Below, one piece after another: positions 50,383-62,778 of a DNA stretch of 64,000 nucleotides. The stretch comes from Pampus argenteus (taxonomy: Eukaryota > Chordata > Actinopteri > Scombriformes > Stromateidae). The notes below the pieces were generated by a model. That model was not told the DNA's origin. It made no database searches and saw only the letters and a list, made by a program, of their open reading frames with translations. Position 1 is the first letter of the stretch; every line of letters begins with the position of its first letter. The translations under genes were made by a program, and so were the position numbers. The stretch lies in the NCBI GenBank assembly GCA_036937835.1, contig CM072870.1:22580001-22644000 (forward strand), read 5' to 3'.

Positions 50383-50419
<37 letters not shown>
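50383..50419 (+). repeat. (CA)n microsatellite
   Basis: Uninterrupted CA array. Another lies at 50927-50956. Confidence 0.95.
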
Positions 50420-50420
<1 letters not shown>

Positions 50421-50779
50421 AGAAAGACACGAAAACAGAGAAAGATTTGTTTTCATGTACAGCCCGCAGCGTTACCTTAAAGGACAAATGAGCAGATTTA
50501 TATTGCATTTCTTCACAGAGATGCTCTCTATAAGTGCTCCGTATGTCATATAACGTATAATATACTTGTTTTTGAAAAAAATCATACACGCAAAATACAT
50601 GTTAATACAGTTGACACACATGATATTACTGTACTTTAGTGCTAAATAAATAAATATTTCTATATGAGGCTGAAATATGAATAAAAACCTCATAAAGCTG
50701 CATCAATGTGCATATAAAAGAACACACAGGCACAAGTGTCAGCTCACTATTAAAGTGTGTATAATCCCCTATAGTAAGC

Positions 50780-50924
50780 GGCCCTATATATTGTCACAGT
50801 AATTACAGTGAGGTAAACAGGAGCAGCTCTCAGCGCCGAGGGCTGATATGATACTGTATATGACGGAGCTGTGGGCACTGACTCACATTAATATTTGACT
50901 GGGACTGTTGAGCACATGTACTGG

Positions 50925-50925
<1 letters not shown>
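50780..50925. other. CNE-like block
   Basis: Repeat-free sequence with CAGTAATTACAGTGAGG, CTCTCAGCGCCGAGGGC and ACTCACATTAATATTTGACT, flanked by microsatellites. No coding potential seen. Confidence 0.3.
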
Positions 50926-50956
<31 letters not shown>

Positions 50957-51999
50957 CGGGAGCCTCAGATCTGCATCACTCAAGGCGATCTGTTGCTATC
51001 TCTATGTTGGAGCAGAGCTCATTAATGGAGGCAAAAACAAGACAAATCTTTGTCTGAGATAAATGAGCACAGTTATAGAGACACACAGGCGTATGTGATA
51101 TATGTATATATATAATGTATACACACACATTGGGACCTATTTTTACAGTTAAACTGTAAAAACATTCCTATTTATTTGGAGGCTGAAGCAACTGGGGGAA
51201 ATACTGCAGTGTTTCTTCTTTCTTCTGTGTTTTGAGGAAGTGTCTTTGCTTCTTTCCTTCTCTTCCTCTCTTTTCTCTACATATCAACGTAGTTCTCGCT
51301 GGTACCAACAGTGACAGATCATCACGTCTCTCTGACCCCGGAGGAGACAGACAGAGAGAAACTTACACTGACAATTCACTTCATCTGTTGTAACCTGCCA
51401 TTAGTCATCGTTAAGCTGCATATATATAAATATCTTTTTAAATTATGCTCAGCTGCAATTGTGCAGTTATTTACCGGCACAATATAAATTTGTAAGTTGT
51501 GGTAGCTCATTAACAATATATGAGATCCGTTTATGTTAACGATCCTCTCCAGATACTCATTAAGACATAAGAATACTCTGCTTTGAATATAAATATGTAT
51601 CTGATATCGTTTTTAACAAAAAGGTTCAACCGTAACGTCTTCCTCAATGACAATTCAGAAACCATGAATATGCAAATAGTGTTTACTTGAAATAACAGCG
51701 AGATGTATCTCAGCGTATACTGTGTGTGACAGTAGAGGCTGTTCAGGAAGCAGGATCTGATCATTGAGCAACATGGTACCAGTGTTAGCTTGTGTTAGCA
51801 CAGTGTTCAACTGTTGACCAAATTATTCATTAAAACAACAAAGAAGAAGATAAAAGACAAACGAGACAGAAACTGCATTTCAACAAACTTGATGCTGAAA
51901 AGGTTAAAAGCATCAATCATATAAAACAACATAACTTACAACTAACAAGGTCACAATAAACAGCATAAACTGCTGATTTAAAGAATATCTGCAACCATG

Positions 52000-52016
52000 C
52001 ACACACACACGCACGC

Positions 52017-52063
<47 letters not shown>

Positions 52064-52093
52064 CACACACACACGCACACACACACACACACA
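52000..52093 (+). repeat. (CA)n microsatellite with CACG interruptions, 94 bp
   Basis: Long CA array interrupted several times by GC, giving CACGCA words. A related CA array lies at 52243-52279. Confidence 0.96.
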
Positions 52094-53329
52094 ACTAGAA
52101 ATCAATTGTAATTATATGAATGAGACAGAGTGAAACCAGGTTGGAGCGCGGCCCTCCACACTGCAGCGATCAGCTGATGTTATGTCACAGTTTGGACTCA
52201 CACACAAATCAAATGCACATGGCCTGCAGCTGTGATAAAACACACACACACACACACACATGCACACACACACACACAGTCTAACAGTGGCTGGGTGAAA
52301 CACATTATCATCTATCTCCCTGTCGTTAGAGAGATAAAATGCCTTTTAATGTTGAGCTTTTAGAAATGTTAACTGCACCTTTCTGTTTCTGCACCTGTTT
52401 CTCAGCTTTTAATGTGACATCAAGCTGCAGGCTGCATATCACAAACAACTAATGCTCTTATACAACTAACGCTGTGGAAACTATAATGAACCTTAAAATG
52501 AATTGAACATGTTTGCTGATCCAGTAGACGTAGTTCAAACCGCCTACAAAGAGCTTTTTTTATTTTATTCATGGTTTAATTTGCAACCAGCATTTAATCA
52601 TTTGAGATGAAACCGTTATCTAAATATGGACTTTTCAATTTTAGCAGCTATAACAGATATATTTTTTTGAATATAACTGTTATGACCCTCATTAGGTGAA
52701 AAAGAAGCAACATATAACTGGATTTAATTGGTAAAATTAAGTAATTTATTATTATTAACAGCAGCGGTCCCAAATCTATACCTAACTAATTTCACAAAGT
52801 CCAACAGAGCAAACAAGGAGAAAATAAAGAGAGTTTTCTGCCTGTCAGTTAATTAAACTCTTCATCTGAACCTTTTGATAACCAGAAGCAGGAGCAGATC
52901 TGCACAGCTGGCGGGAACAGCGAGGGAACAAAGCAGCCGCAGACAAAGCAGGATGTTTGTGTCATACAGCGTGCATATGAATAATCATGAATATTCATGC
53001 ACACAGTACAGAATGTTTACGTTAACATGAGGTGTTGCTGCGAGTCAAAGAAAAGAAAAAAACATGCACAAGTGTGAAGGCGTTTCTAAATATACATGCC
53101 TGAACTGTAAAATGATAAAATCTGCCAACTGCCTCGAATCCAGCTCTGTGTTATGCAAACAAAGACGCGCGGTGCAGCAGTCCGTCACCCACGGGTGCTC
53201 TGAAGCATACACCTACTAAACCTGAGTTTATTCACCTTTTCAAAGCTGAGATATATTTTCATGACGTGCAGCTGGAGAATAAAACAGAGAGCAGCAGGAG
53301 CCTGATGCATGTTACATAAACATGCAGGT

Positions 53330-53480
53330 GTATGAGGATAATATTGTGATTCTTTGTTGATCCCTGGAGGCAAATTCTGTTTTCACTCGTGCCCCCACGT
53401 TGTGTGAAGACACGCGTTTCACTGCTGAGGATGTGCTCAATGGCACTGCAGCAAGGTAACTGTACTGATCTACACAATCA
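53330..53480 (-). mobile_element. possible LINE-type 3' tail in inverse orientation
   Basis: Read on the minus strand, GAATTTGCCTCCAGGGATCA followed by ACAAAGAATCAC resembles the LINE-type tail seen at 18060-18217. It lacks a clear simple-repeat end, and the identification is tentative. Confidence 0.35.
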
Positions 53481-53499
53481 TCTTTCCTCTGAATATGCG

Positions 53500-53610
53500 T
53501 GAAACTGCTGGACTCAGGATGAGGCTTCAGGTTTCCACATCACACCTGGATAAGTTTCATACTGGACTCCAAACTAGTTGTGATGTCACAAATCCTGCTC
53601 GTATTTACAC
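53500..53610 (+). repeat. dispersed repeat sharing GGCTTCAGGTTTCCACATCA, copy 2
   Basis: CTGCTGGACTCA, GAGGCTTCAGGTTTCCACAT and CACACCTGGATAAGTT match the copy at 22070-22310. It continues with TTGTGATGTCACAAATCCTG, which copy 1 lacks. The shared core is about 45 bases with few differences. Confidence 0.5.
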
Positions 53611-54199
53611 GTTTTAACTTTAAAGAGACCAACACACAACTAAACCAGAAGGAGACTTTAAGTATTTTAAATTCTGAACTGTTTACGTCCTTCGTGCTGC
53701 GTTTCTTTTGGCACATTACAGCCACCTGTGGTGGAAAAGTGTTGACAGGACGTCATAAACCTCACAGGGTGTCTTTAAGTGAGGTCGCCTCGACCACAGC
53801 GGAGTCCTGATCCTAATCAGAATTGAATCTGAGGATATTTCAAGACCCTCGATAATAGAGCAGGAACCAGATAAGACTGAATATACTTTAAACCTGTCCA
53901 AATCTCTGACCTGTGTATGCTGCTTCTTCCCTCTCATAATCTGTACAATTAGAAACTTTGAAAGGCTGAAAGTCAGTTTAAAAAATTTACAATCGGAAAA
54001 GTCCGTTTTTAATCAAATTTGACGGCTGTGTATTGATTAGTCCCACAGATCTGTCACCATGTAGTCTATCTCCCAGCAGCAGGAGACCATCAGACCTCCC
54101 CGCTCACCTGCCTCTCCTCGGTTCACTTCATTTACATGTTTCCTCTCTCCAACCTCATACAGTCTAAGAGCTCCTGCAGGTTTCCCGCAGACTGCATCT

Positions 54200-54300
54200 C
54201 CCTCAGGCTGTGCTGCGGATTAATCTTTTTAAGGGACTCCTCTAGCTGGCAAATGGGCCATTAAATTGAGAGTGAGATAAATAGAGAGATGTACAGGAAG
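54200..54300. other. CNE-like block
   Basis: Contains GCGGATTAATCTTTTTAAGG (a bicoid/OTX-type GGATTA core) and GGGCCATTAAATTGAGAG in repeat-free sequence. Confidence 0.28.
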
Positions 54301-55289
54301 GAAAAGCTTCATTGTCCTCTCGGTGGGGAAGCAGCGCTAACGGATGGAGTCATGTGGGCTAAACTGTGTTATTTTATTATTTACATAGATTAGAAATTCA
54401 TAAATGCAAAGTCCTCTGAATATCTAATTAACAATGTTCAGAAATTCTGCATCTGGATCCAGATCTACATAATAATACACTAATTATACATTAAACACTA
54501 CACTATATACATTTGATAATGTAATGCTAATTATGGGAAATGTGCAAAAGGTTGCTTTCATAGACCTTACATAAACTTTACACGAAGATGGAAGCAGTGA
54601 AGCAAAAAATACCTCGTTTCCTGCAGCTACCAGAGTCTATGTAGTCGAATCTGGTGCCAAGAGGAGCCGCCAGGCGCTAACTAGTAGCTACGGATAAGCC
54701 GTCATGTGACCCGTCTGTGGTCGCACCCGTGTCTCTCTATTCTCTTCTCCTATAGGCCCTTTCCGACTATACCTGACCAAAGTGCCAAAACATAATCAAT
54801 ATAAAAATAGTGTATTTATATTAACAGATGATGCAGAAGATGATGGATCGGAGCGACAGTATGTATCTGCTGTTACTATAGATCAGTTATGAGGTGATTT
54901 TATATAAAATCAGTCATGTGGGGAGAAACAGATACGTTCAGATACGTTCAACACATCTAGTCTGATCTAATTCTACGTTGTGCAGCTGCTTTGTTGGATT
55001 TTATTGAGCCAATCGTTGAATAGCGACATCATTATGAAAAACACTATCTGCATTTCATAAATTGTGAACAATTAACTGACTGAACTAATTAACTTTGTTT
55101 TTAGGAAAAATAAAAACAGATCACTTTGTTGGTTTCGCCTCCGTCACCGAGGTGATGAACCTCTTCGCATCACTTCCTGTCTGCGTCCCAGCTGTCCCCT
55201 CTCTCTGTAGTGGCTACTGAATGTAATTACCCCTTCGGAGGAGATGAGACCAATTGCTCCATCTCTCTCCGTCCAGCTCTAACCTTGAG

Positions 55290-55440
55290 GATCAGAGGAG
55301 CACTGCGCGTCCTCGCTCTCATTAGCTAATTGAAATGGCTGCGAATGGGAGCAATATGTCGGCTTAACGAGGGAGCCATTTAGAAGTGATTTGGGAGGCA
55401 GAGACCGTCGTTTGGGGGAACCAAGTCGACCGTAAAAAAC
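55290..55440. other. CNE-like block
   Basis: High-complexity, repeat-free sequence with CTCATTAGCTAATTGAAATG, a TAATTG homeodomain-type core and no coding potential that I see. The base composition is unlike the surrounding AT-rich intron. Conservation across vertebrates is a guess based on texture. Confidence 0.3.
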
Positions 55441-55600
55441 GAAGCGATTCGCTGGAAACACATTTCAGATGCAGCCGATGACATTCACACTTTTTATAAA
55501 GGGATGAAGCCAGACCTAATCCTGTCTTGGTTGGTTGAGAGTCTGTTCAAAGGAGCGATTATAAACTTCAACACAATGCCAGATAAATCCTCTCTACTGT
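55430..55600 (+). repeat. diverged duplicated non-coding block, copy 1
   Basis: Shares GCAGCCGATGACATTC, a TTATAAAG word, CCTAATCCTGTC and GCCAGATAAATCCT, in the same order and similar spacing, with 57765-57935. No simple repeat explains the match. Confidence 0.6.
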
Positions 55601-55903
55601 AGGTTTTGTCACCTTTAAATCCTGGATTATTTATCCAACAGCTAAATATGAACTTTACACGTGTTTGCAAGCATAAAAAAAACAGCTTCCTTTTATTTAT
55701 TATCTGTAAAGAAGGATGGAAAGAACAGTTGACTGTAAACTATACCAACATTCAAGAAGATACAGACAGAAAAAAAAAAGATAAATTAGTAAAATCAGTT
55801 TCATTTAATATGAAATTTGTGACATTTCTGGTGGAGACCATGAAGACAGACACAAAGATACTTATTAGCTCTGACTATATAATACAGTTCAAACCTGACC
55901 ATG

Positions 55904-55906
<3 letters not shown>

Positions 55907-55942
<36 letters not shown>
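55907..55942 (+). repeat. (GT)n microsatellite
   Basis: Uninterrupted GT array. The complementary (CA)n array is at 56053-56079. Confidence 0.95.
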
Positions 55943-55945
<3 letters not shown>

Positions 55946-56259
55946 ACACTGTCATGCTCGCTCTGACAACAGACACTGAGGGAAAGCTGGAGGAAAAAGC
56001 AATTAAAGCATCTTCTCTCATCCTCGCTGCTCACCTGGTCTCATGGGATGACGCACACACACACACACACACACACACCCGAGGGAAAATGAGCTGATTA
56101 GGGGTGTCAGACAGGTTTATTAGGTCTGTGTGGACGTATGTGTGTCTGTCAGTGGTCACCGTCAGACAGCGAGCAGCACAGCTGGGTCTTCAGGTTTATA
56201 ATTAAAATAAGACTAAGAGGCTGCTGGTATCGCTCCTCTTTAATTTCCATTTACTCTCT

Positions 56260-56309
56260 CCATCCATCCATCCATCCATCCATCCATCCATACATCCATC
56301 CATCCATCC
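56260..56309 (+). repeat. (ATCC)n tetranucleotide array
   Basis: ATCC array with one ACAT interruption. It lacks the conserved flank seen at 44601-44720. A shorter ATCC/ATTC array lies at about 60858-60884. Confidence 0.93.
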
Positions 56310-57084
56310 TCCTCTTTGTCTGATTCTTCTCATTTCTCCCTGTCTTGTCTCAGAGTTGCTCCTCAGTGCAGGAGGTTGCTGTCAACTAGTTGCAGGTTAC
56401 CTCGTACAGATTACAGCCACCTGTACCGATCATCAGATAACCTGAGTGAAAACGGAGAAAACGTCCTCTAGAGAGAACAAGAACACCCTGGTTATGAATA
56501 TGGTTGTTAAACAGAGAGGAAGGAAGAAAATAACACGGAGAAAAAGAAATTGAAAGACAAAAGAAAAGCGTTATGAATAGAGACAAAAGACAAAAAGAAA
56601 TGAAACATACAAATAGTGAGATAGAGAAACATAAGAAAAGAAATAAAGACAATTAATAGAGACAGAAAGACAGACACAAGCATGAAGAGGAATAGAGAGC
56701 GAGGTTGATGATGTGATGTTAGCTGCTACCCGCGTCTGTATGTGTCTGTATGGGAGACAATAAGAACAAAGGACCGAGAGACTGAGAGCAGCTCTGGAAG
56801 CAGCTCCGGTGGTATTTGAGGAGGTGGCTCTCCATCCTCGGCTGAGCGATGTGTGATCGCACCACCATGTCTTATATCTAAATGGTAATCTTAATAGAGT
56901 CCACCGAACGCTCAGAGGTGGAGCTGAACTCTAAACCTGCAGAAAGCCTCGGTGACGCCATTTAAACCTGAATAAATCGATAGTTTTGATACTGAAATGG
57001 AAAAAAATGATGTGTTACGTGAAAGGTTAATAGGCCTCTGTAGCCCGTTCCTCATCGCTGCTTGAGGAAACGGACTGATGCCAG

Positions 57085-57300
57085 TCACGTTGCATTATGG
57101 GTAATGTAGGTGCCAGGTCTATATATTAATGTGTAAATCTGCATGATTTACAGTCCACAAAACTTCAGATTTATCGTATACTGGCCCTTTAAGCAGCTTT
57201 TTAGTTCCTGTCTCTTTAAGGCCCGCCCTCCTGAGGAGCCCACGGCGTTCTGATTGGTCAGCTTCAGGAAGCTGCATCTCGGCTGATTTCCGACAGTATC
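57085..57300 (+). repeat. probable dispersed repeat carrying promoter-like motifs
   Basis: The block contains GTTGCATTATGGGTAATGTA, then TCTCTTTAAGGCCCGCCC, and GTTCTGATTGGTCAGCTTC. The last two carry a GC-box-like CCCGCCC and an inverted CCAAT (ATTGGTCAG). I recognise the wording as common in fish interspersed repeats. It may therefore be transposon-derived regulatory sequence and not a gene promoter. Confidence 0.4.
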
Positions 57301-57764
57301 AAAAAGTCATGAAACAAACTATAGTCGTAGAATTTCTCTTTCTTTACAAAGTGAAACTAACCATCATATATTTAAAAAAAGAAAGTCTACTGACGTTCAT
57401 CCCACCTGTAGGTTTGATCTACCTGGTATTGTGCAGAAATCATTTCAACATTTACTCCGTTTTCCCAGAAAAAAACAACCCCTGTGGGAACGACAGGATT
57501 TCTAAGAGAGTCAGTAATGGATTTACATAAATGTGTCTGCTGGGTTCATAATTGTTAACCTGCACATATGTCGTCTATACACAACAAAATAACTCAACAA
57601 ACGTGGAGTAGAACAGCTTCAGATAAAAAAACATCCTCAGAAACAGAAAGCATATTTTTAATAGTAAGGTTGTTATTCAATATAATGTCGTATCTACTGT
57701 AAAAATGGATTTTCCCATCAGGATTTGGTTGGAATCAGACGAGCACTAAGACCTGAAACCTAAA

Positions 57765-57935
57765 GATGAAGCAATATTCCCGCAAATGTATATTTGAGGT
57801 GCAGCCGATAACATTCGGGCATCTTATAAAGTGATAAACCCCTAATCCTGTCCATTTTTCCAGCCCAGTGCCTTACAGCTTTGTCAATACAGATAGTGAA
57901 CAGCAACACATGAAGCCAAATAAATCCTGCGTGTT
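57765..57935 (+). repeat. diverged duplicated non-coding block, copy 2
   Basis: Counterpart of 55430-55600: GCAGCCGATAACATTC, TTATAAAG, CCTAATCCTGTCC and GCCAAATAAATCCT. It lies 2.3 kb from copy 1 in direct orientation. Confidence 0.6.
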
Positions 57936-58189
57936 TTCTCGCCCTGCAAACCGCCGTCCGTTATCTGGTTAACAGCCACGGATAAACTTTAAAATGTCTC
58001 TCAGTAAATCTCAGGATGTTCAGCAGTGAACGGCAGGTTTTAACTACATACATACCTGAAATATTCAGTATATATATATATGTATCCTTTATCCCAACAT
58101 TATATATACGGGACATTATTTGACATAAAGCCTGTATTGTTCGTACTCTTCAAAGCTCAACACAACACACTCTCGTTCCCTGACGGTGG

Positions 58190-58460
58190 GATTTCTCACA
58201 ACGTGGCGAGATGAGTAAACGGCGGCGCTCAAATGACTTCCCAGCTTGCTAATTGGCTCAACTTGTCCGAGTTGAGAGCATTCAACTCGCATAATTACTG
58301 TCAGAGCATTTCAACTGGCGACAAAATGGAATTTATGATTGAATGCGATTATTCGCTGGTAGCTGGAAGCGCCGCAGCTATTTGACTTTGTCACTTTGAT
58401 TGCAGGATTTTTTGGCGTGTTCGTTTTACGTCCGGCGGCACGTAAATCATCCGCCACTCG
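58190..58460. other. CNE-like block, strongest candidate
   Basis: Repeat-free block with GCTAATTGGCTCAAC, GCATAATTACTGTCAGAG, GGAATTTATGATTGAATG and TTTGTCACTTTGATTGCAGG. It has several homeodomain, HOX/CDX-type (TTTATG) and TCF/LEF-like (CTTTGAT) words within 200 bases, and it is broken in all frames. It looks like a vertebrate conserved non-coding element, but no comparison was possible. Confidence 0.4.
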
Positions 58461-58488
58461 CTTCGGCAAACAAAGAGAGGCCAAAGGC

Positions 58489-58538
58489 TCTCTCTCTCTC
58501 TCTCTCTCCCTCTCTCTCTCCCTCTCTCCCTCTCTCTA
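58489..58538 (+). repeat. (CT)n microsatellite with CC interruptions
   Basis: CT array broken by CCC at semi-regular spacing, next to the CNE-like block at 58190-58460. Confidence 0.93.
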
Positions 58539-58732
58539 TCTGCACACCTTTCAGCTGGGTGATTAATGAAACATGTAACTCATTTATCATCGCTAATGTC
58601 ACTTTCCTTAAGACCTGATTTTAATGCTGACCTAGTGGAAACGACATCTCGGTGGATGAGAGGAGGAAAAAAAAAGGCAGAGAGAGAAACAGCTTGCAGT
58701 ACAACCTTGAAACGTCTGTATCTATCATATGT

Positions 58733-58736
<4 letters not shown>

Positions 58737-58776
<40 letters not shown>
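58737..58776 (+). repeat. (GT)n microsatellite
   Basis: Uninterrupted GT array. Another lies at 58912-58939. Confidence 0.95.
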
Positions 58777-58777
<1 letters not shown>

Positions 58778-59634
58778 TAATGGGGTGATGTTGGACTATT
58801 AAAACCATTAGCGCTGATATTCCTGTCACAGGCGTTCGTTCAACTCTGCGGCTTTTGATTCACTTCAGAGGTCTCAGGAATATTTCTCTCTTATAATCTC
58901 ACAGCATGAATGTGTGTGTGTGTGTGTGTGCGTGTGTGTTGCCCTTATTTACATATACACGTTTTTGCTGAACACACGTTTTCAGCTCCTCACCTGGAGT
59001 TTCAGAGCACTTCTGTTAATTTACCTCCGCTGCTGAGATTACTGAGACGAGTTTCTGTTAGAAAATCAATGAACAGAATCATTAAATGTGTTTTAGTTGT
59101 GTGATCAATCTGCTTTAATGTTACATTACTTTAGCCTCAAATTGTATAACCAGAATATACAAAAAATATATGACCAGTACTTATTCAAAACTAACTAACC
59201 CTGACCCTTTCAAAGTCACTTGATGCACACTGGAGGATTTTCAAATCTCGTAGACGGACCTGGTGTGTTCACACGATTAATATTTTAATCATAAGAATGA
59301 GAAAGAATTGTACTAAACGACTTCAGAGGGACCTGAGATCAAGACACGAGACACAAATCAAACCCAATTATCCTCTAGTGTGGTGCCAGTATAACCCCTA
59401 ACCTCTAATCCTGGGGCGGGACGCTGGTGGAGCAAAGTGTAAAAGAGGCCGACGTGTGAAGTGAGGTGCTGATGAGGGAATGAGTATCAGCTGCTGACAA
59501 TTACTGAGGAAACAGGTGCATAGATGGAGGGAGATCCTGAGAACGGCAGGTCTGCAGAGGTCAGGGTGGATGGAGGAAGTAGAAGATGCAGGAGCCATCG
59601 TTGGTAATAGAGCGGAGCCATAATTACTGTAATA

Positions 59635-59667
59635 ATTAACACTTGTTCTTCTATAACAAGTGTTAAT
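59635..59667. other. perfect 13-bp inverted repeat (hairpin)
   Basis: ATTAACACTTGTT and its complement are separated by the 7-base loop CTTCTAT. It is followed by no T-run and has no clear regulatory context. Confidence 0.8.
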
Positions 59668-60085
59668 GTCTGCTGTGTATAAAGTGCATTGCTTCATTAA
59701 TGTGAAACTCGGCTCATGTTGAGTGTTAAAAGTGTCAAAAACATAATAAGGTGCAACATGTCTCTGTTCTCTTTAATTTGACATGTTTTATATATTTGTA
59801 ACTTGTTACTTCAGCACACGTGTGTGTCCCACATGCGCTCTGTGGTGGCACGTCGTTAGTGAACGTGGGTGATGGAGTCAGAAAAAGACGATGTGTGAAC
59901 AGTCACCCTAACACCGTCTCTCTCTCTCTCTCTCTCACTTTAGTAACCGATGTGTCTCGCTCTCCTTCACCCTCCCCACCTCTGTGTGTGTGCGTGTGTG
60001 TTTCTTTGGTTATTAACTTGCTGTCAGCAAGAGGTACGGGGCTCCATCCATTAACCCTGAGCACCTCTGGGACCCTGGACACCCT

Positions 60086-60088
<3 letters not shown>

Positions 60089-60130
<42 letters not shown>
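60089..60130 (+). repeat. (CA)n microsatellite
   Basis: Uninterrupted CA array. Shorter CA arrays lie at 60603-60625 and 61752-61775. Confidence 0.95.
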
Positions 60131-60132
<2 letters not shown>

Positions 60133-61859
60133 CAGAAAGTCATGTGGTTCATACACTGCCCTGATGGAGGGCATCTTCTGCATTACTGAGGTCGCTGTCA
60201 AACACACATGGACTGTACAGCATACAGAAATATACAGTGTATTATACAGTACAGACCATGTATGCAGTATAGAGCAGATTGTCATACGTGTAAATATTAC
60301 TTATTACCATGTTTAGCTCATAGTCTGATAGTGAATATGTTGTTGAAATGAGCCTTTACAGCTTTTACCACTCGTGGGGCAACAAATGTAAAGAGTGTCC
60401 TGAGGGTGGTGTCAGAGGAAAGGTCAATTTATACCCTGATTTAAAAGGTTTTATCCTGGTTGATCCCGGGTTCAAAGTAAGAGACAAGCAGCTTAAAAGC
60501 AAACAGGCCATCGTTGCTGCACAACATCTGACATATTAATGGTATAACGTTGAGTTTGTGGCTTTAGCTGGAAACGCTAAGACTGAACTATACTCCATAA
60601 AGCACACACACACACACACACACATTGTCTCTCTTATAGCTGGAAACTCATGAAGGTCGAAACATTGTGAACTAATAAATAATCCATCAGGAAGCTGGAC
60701 AGCGTGCAGGTTTTTGCTCATTTTTATAGATAGAGGTGCGAAGACAGGAAATGAGGGAGAAGGAGACACAACAAAGGTCCCAGTTGGTCTCAAACCTGAG
60801 ATCACTGAACCTTTTAGTTACGGCTGCGTGTGTTCAACCAGCCTCGGTCTCTCTTCCATTCATCCATTCATCCATTCATCCACACACGTTATAAACAGGA
60901 GAGTATTTGCACATTCTGACAGATGTTGGCTGTTACACGGTGCAGCAATAACACTTTTACTGCACTCATATGTATCTTTTCCACACACACGCTGAAGTGT
61001 CCTTGTCTTTGTGTGAGAAAGAGCTGAAGGTCAAGTGACATAAAGCAGAGAGAAACAAGGGAGAGAGAGAGAGAGCGCAAGCGAGGCATCAAGGGACAAA
61101 GAAAAATCGAGGCAAGGTTAAGACAACAAGAGGCAGGGGAGCAGATACACACACACACATACTGTATATACAGACATGCACAGCTGAGTAGCAAAATCAT
61201 ATCACAATATCCTGGTACACATACTTTAATATCGATAGTGTTATCAAATTATGGGGACAATTATTATTAGAAGTATTTGCAGAGTCTCACAAGCTCAGTT
61301 TTTCAGTTTTTATTCCCCTGAGAACGATTTAAGCATCACAATCAGGCAGGTACCGACCAATCAGGAGAGAGAACAATACGATACGATAATATGACTCAAC
61401 CACAAGAGATGAAGCAACGACCAGACACCAGCGAAGGAGACAACGATGAATGAAAAAAAAAGACGATCTGCTGTTAAATCAGAAGATTTCTTCAATCAAC
61501 GTGACGTTAACTGCTCCTAGAAACCGTTACCACAAACAATAAACATCCTCCCAAAAAACAAACAGGATGACATCATTAAAAATGCCTCAGTCCAAGCTGA
61601 AGAGATGAAAAACAATCTAAACATGATCTAAACATGATCTAAACATGATGGAAATATGATGAAATATGACATTTTCTGTTTGTTTGTATGCTAAATAAAC
61701 TTTAAAATCAGAATGACAAGTTGCCTTAAGAGCTCGATAGAGACCATAAAACACACACACACACACACACACACAGCTTGGAAGAGTGTGACCACCCCAT
61801 TGTCATATAAACAGAGAGGGTGTGTGTGTGTCAGTGAGGTTCACCAGTGTTTTTGGAAG

Positions 61860-61960
61860 CATAACCTCAGACATAAAATATTTATGGCGGCTGGCTGCAG
61901 CGTTGGGACCCACACGTGTGACAGCGGCAGGCGAGCGCCATGAAAAATGGATGAAGTTTC
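61860..61960. other. CNE-like block
   Basis: Contains ATAAAATATTTATGGCGG and GCGAGCGCCATGAAAAATGG. Both ends carry a GGCG/CGCC word next to an AT-rich core, in repeat-free sequence. Confidence 0.3.
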
Positions 61961-62014
61961 GAGAGTAAAGGGACCATCTATTCTGAGACAGAGATAAAGA
62001 GGCCAGGAAGAGGG

Positions 62015-62053
62015 CGTGTGTGTGTGTGTGTGTGCGTGTGTGTGTGTGTGTGT
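62015..62053 (+). repeat. (GT)n microsatellite
   Basis: GT array with one C interruption. A similar array lies at 62403-62462. Confidence 0.95.
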
Positions 62054-62415
62054 CAGTTGTCGAACCTTGTGAGAACCAGTTGGTAGCTTCAGACCTTTTA
62101 GAGTCAGAGGACGTTGTTGTGAAGTGAAGTCAGAGTGTTACAGGTCGGCCTATTTTCTCAACTTTATTCACTATTTTACTCAAAATTTAAACTTCTCAAA
62201 TCCATCCGTAAATGTTCCAAATCTGCACAAACAACACAACTGATGTATTTCTATGACATTATGTATATATATTAGTGACTATAGTTATTGTATATGTTAC
62301 AGCTCCTGATGTTGGAGAGCAGGGATAGAGAGGAGGTGGAGAAGAAGCTGAAGGGAACATTGTCATTAAGTTGAGGATACGCAGGTGGATGGAAAGGTAA
62401 AGTGTGTGTGTGTAG

Positions 62416-62451
<36 letters not shown>

Positions 62452-62592
62452 GTGTGTGTGTGGTGGAGAAGGAGTTAAGTGGCACTAATTAGATAAAAGG
62501 GGGGTCCAGAGCGAGTGAGTTTGGTTTGGAGGCAGAGATAAGGAATTATCAACGGAGCAGCAACTGTCTCAGCTGTCACCTGCAAATGGAGA

Positions 62593-62747
62593 GTGTGTGT
62601 GTGTGAATGAACTGAGCTGCCGGTGTATGTGTGTGTATGTGTATGTGTGTATGTATGTGTGTGTGTGTGTGTGTGTGTATGTGTGTGTGTGTGTGTGAAT
62701 GAACTGAGCTGCCGGTGTATGTGTGTGTATGTGTATGTGTGTATGTA

Positions 62748-62778
<31 letters not shown>

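Noticed and set aside
55606..56097. 163-codon plus-strand open frame
   Set aside because: Ends in GT and CA microsatellites, the first part has no recognisable domain, and it begins inside intron-like sequence.
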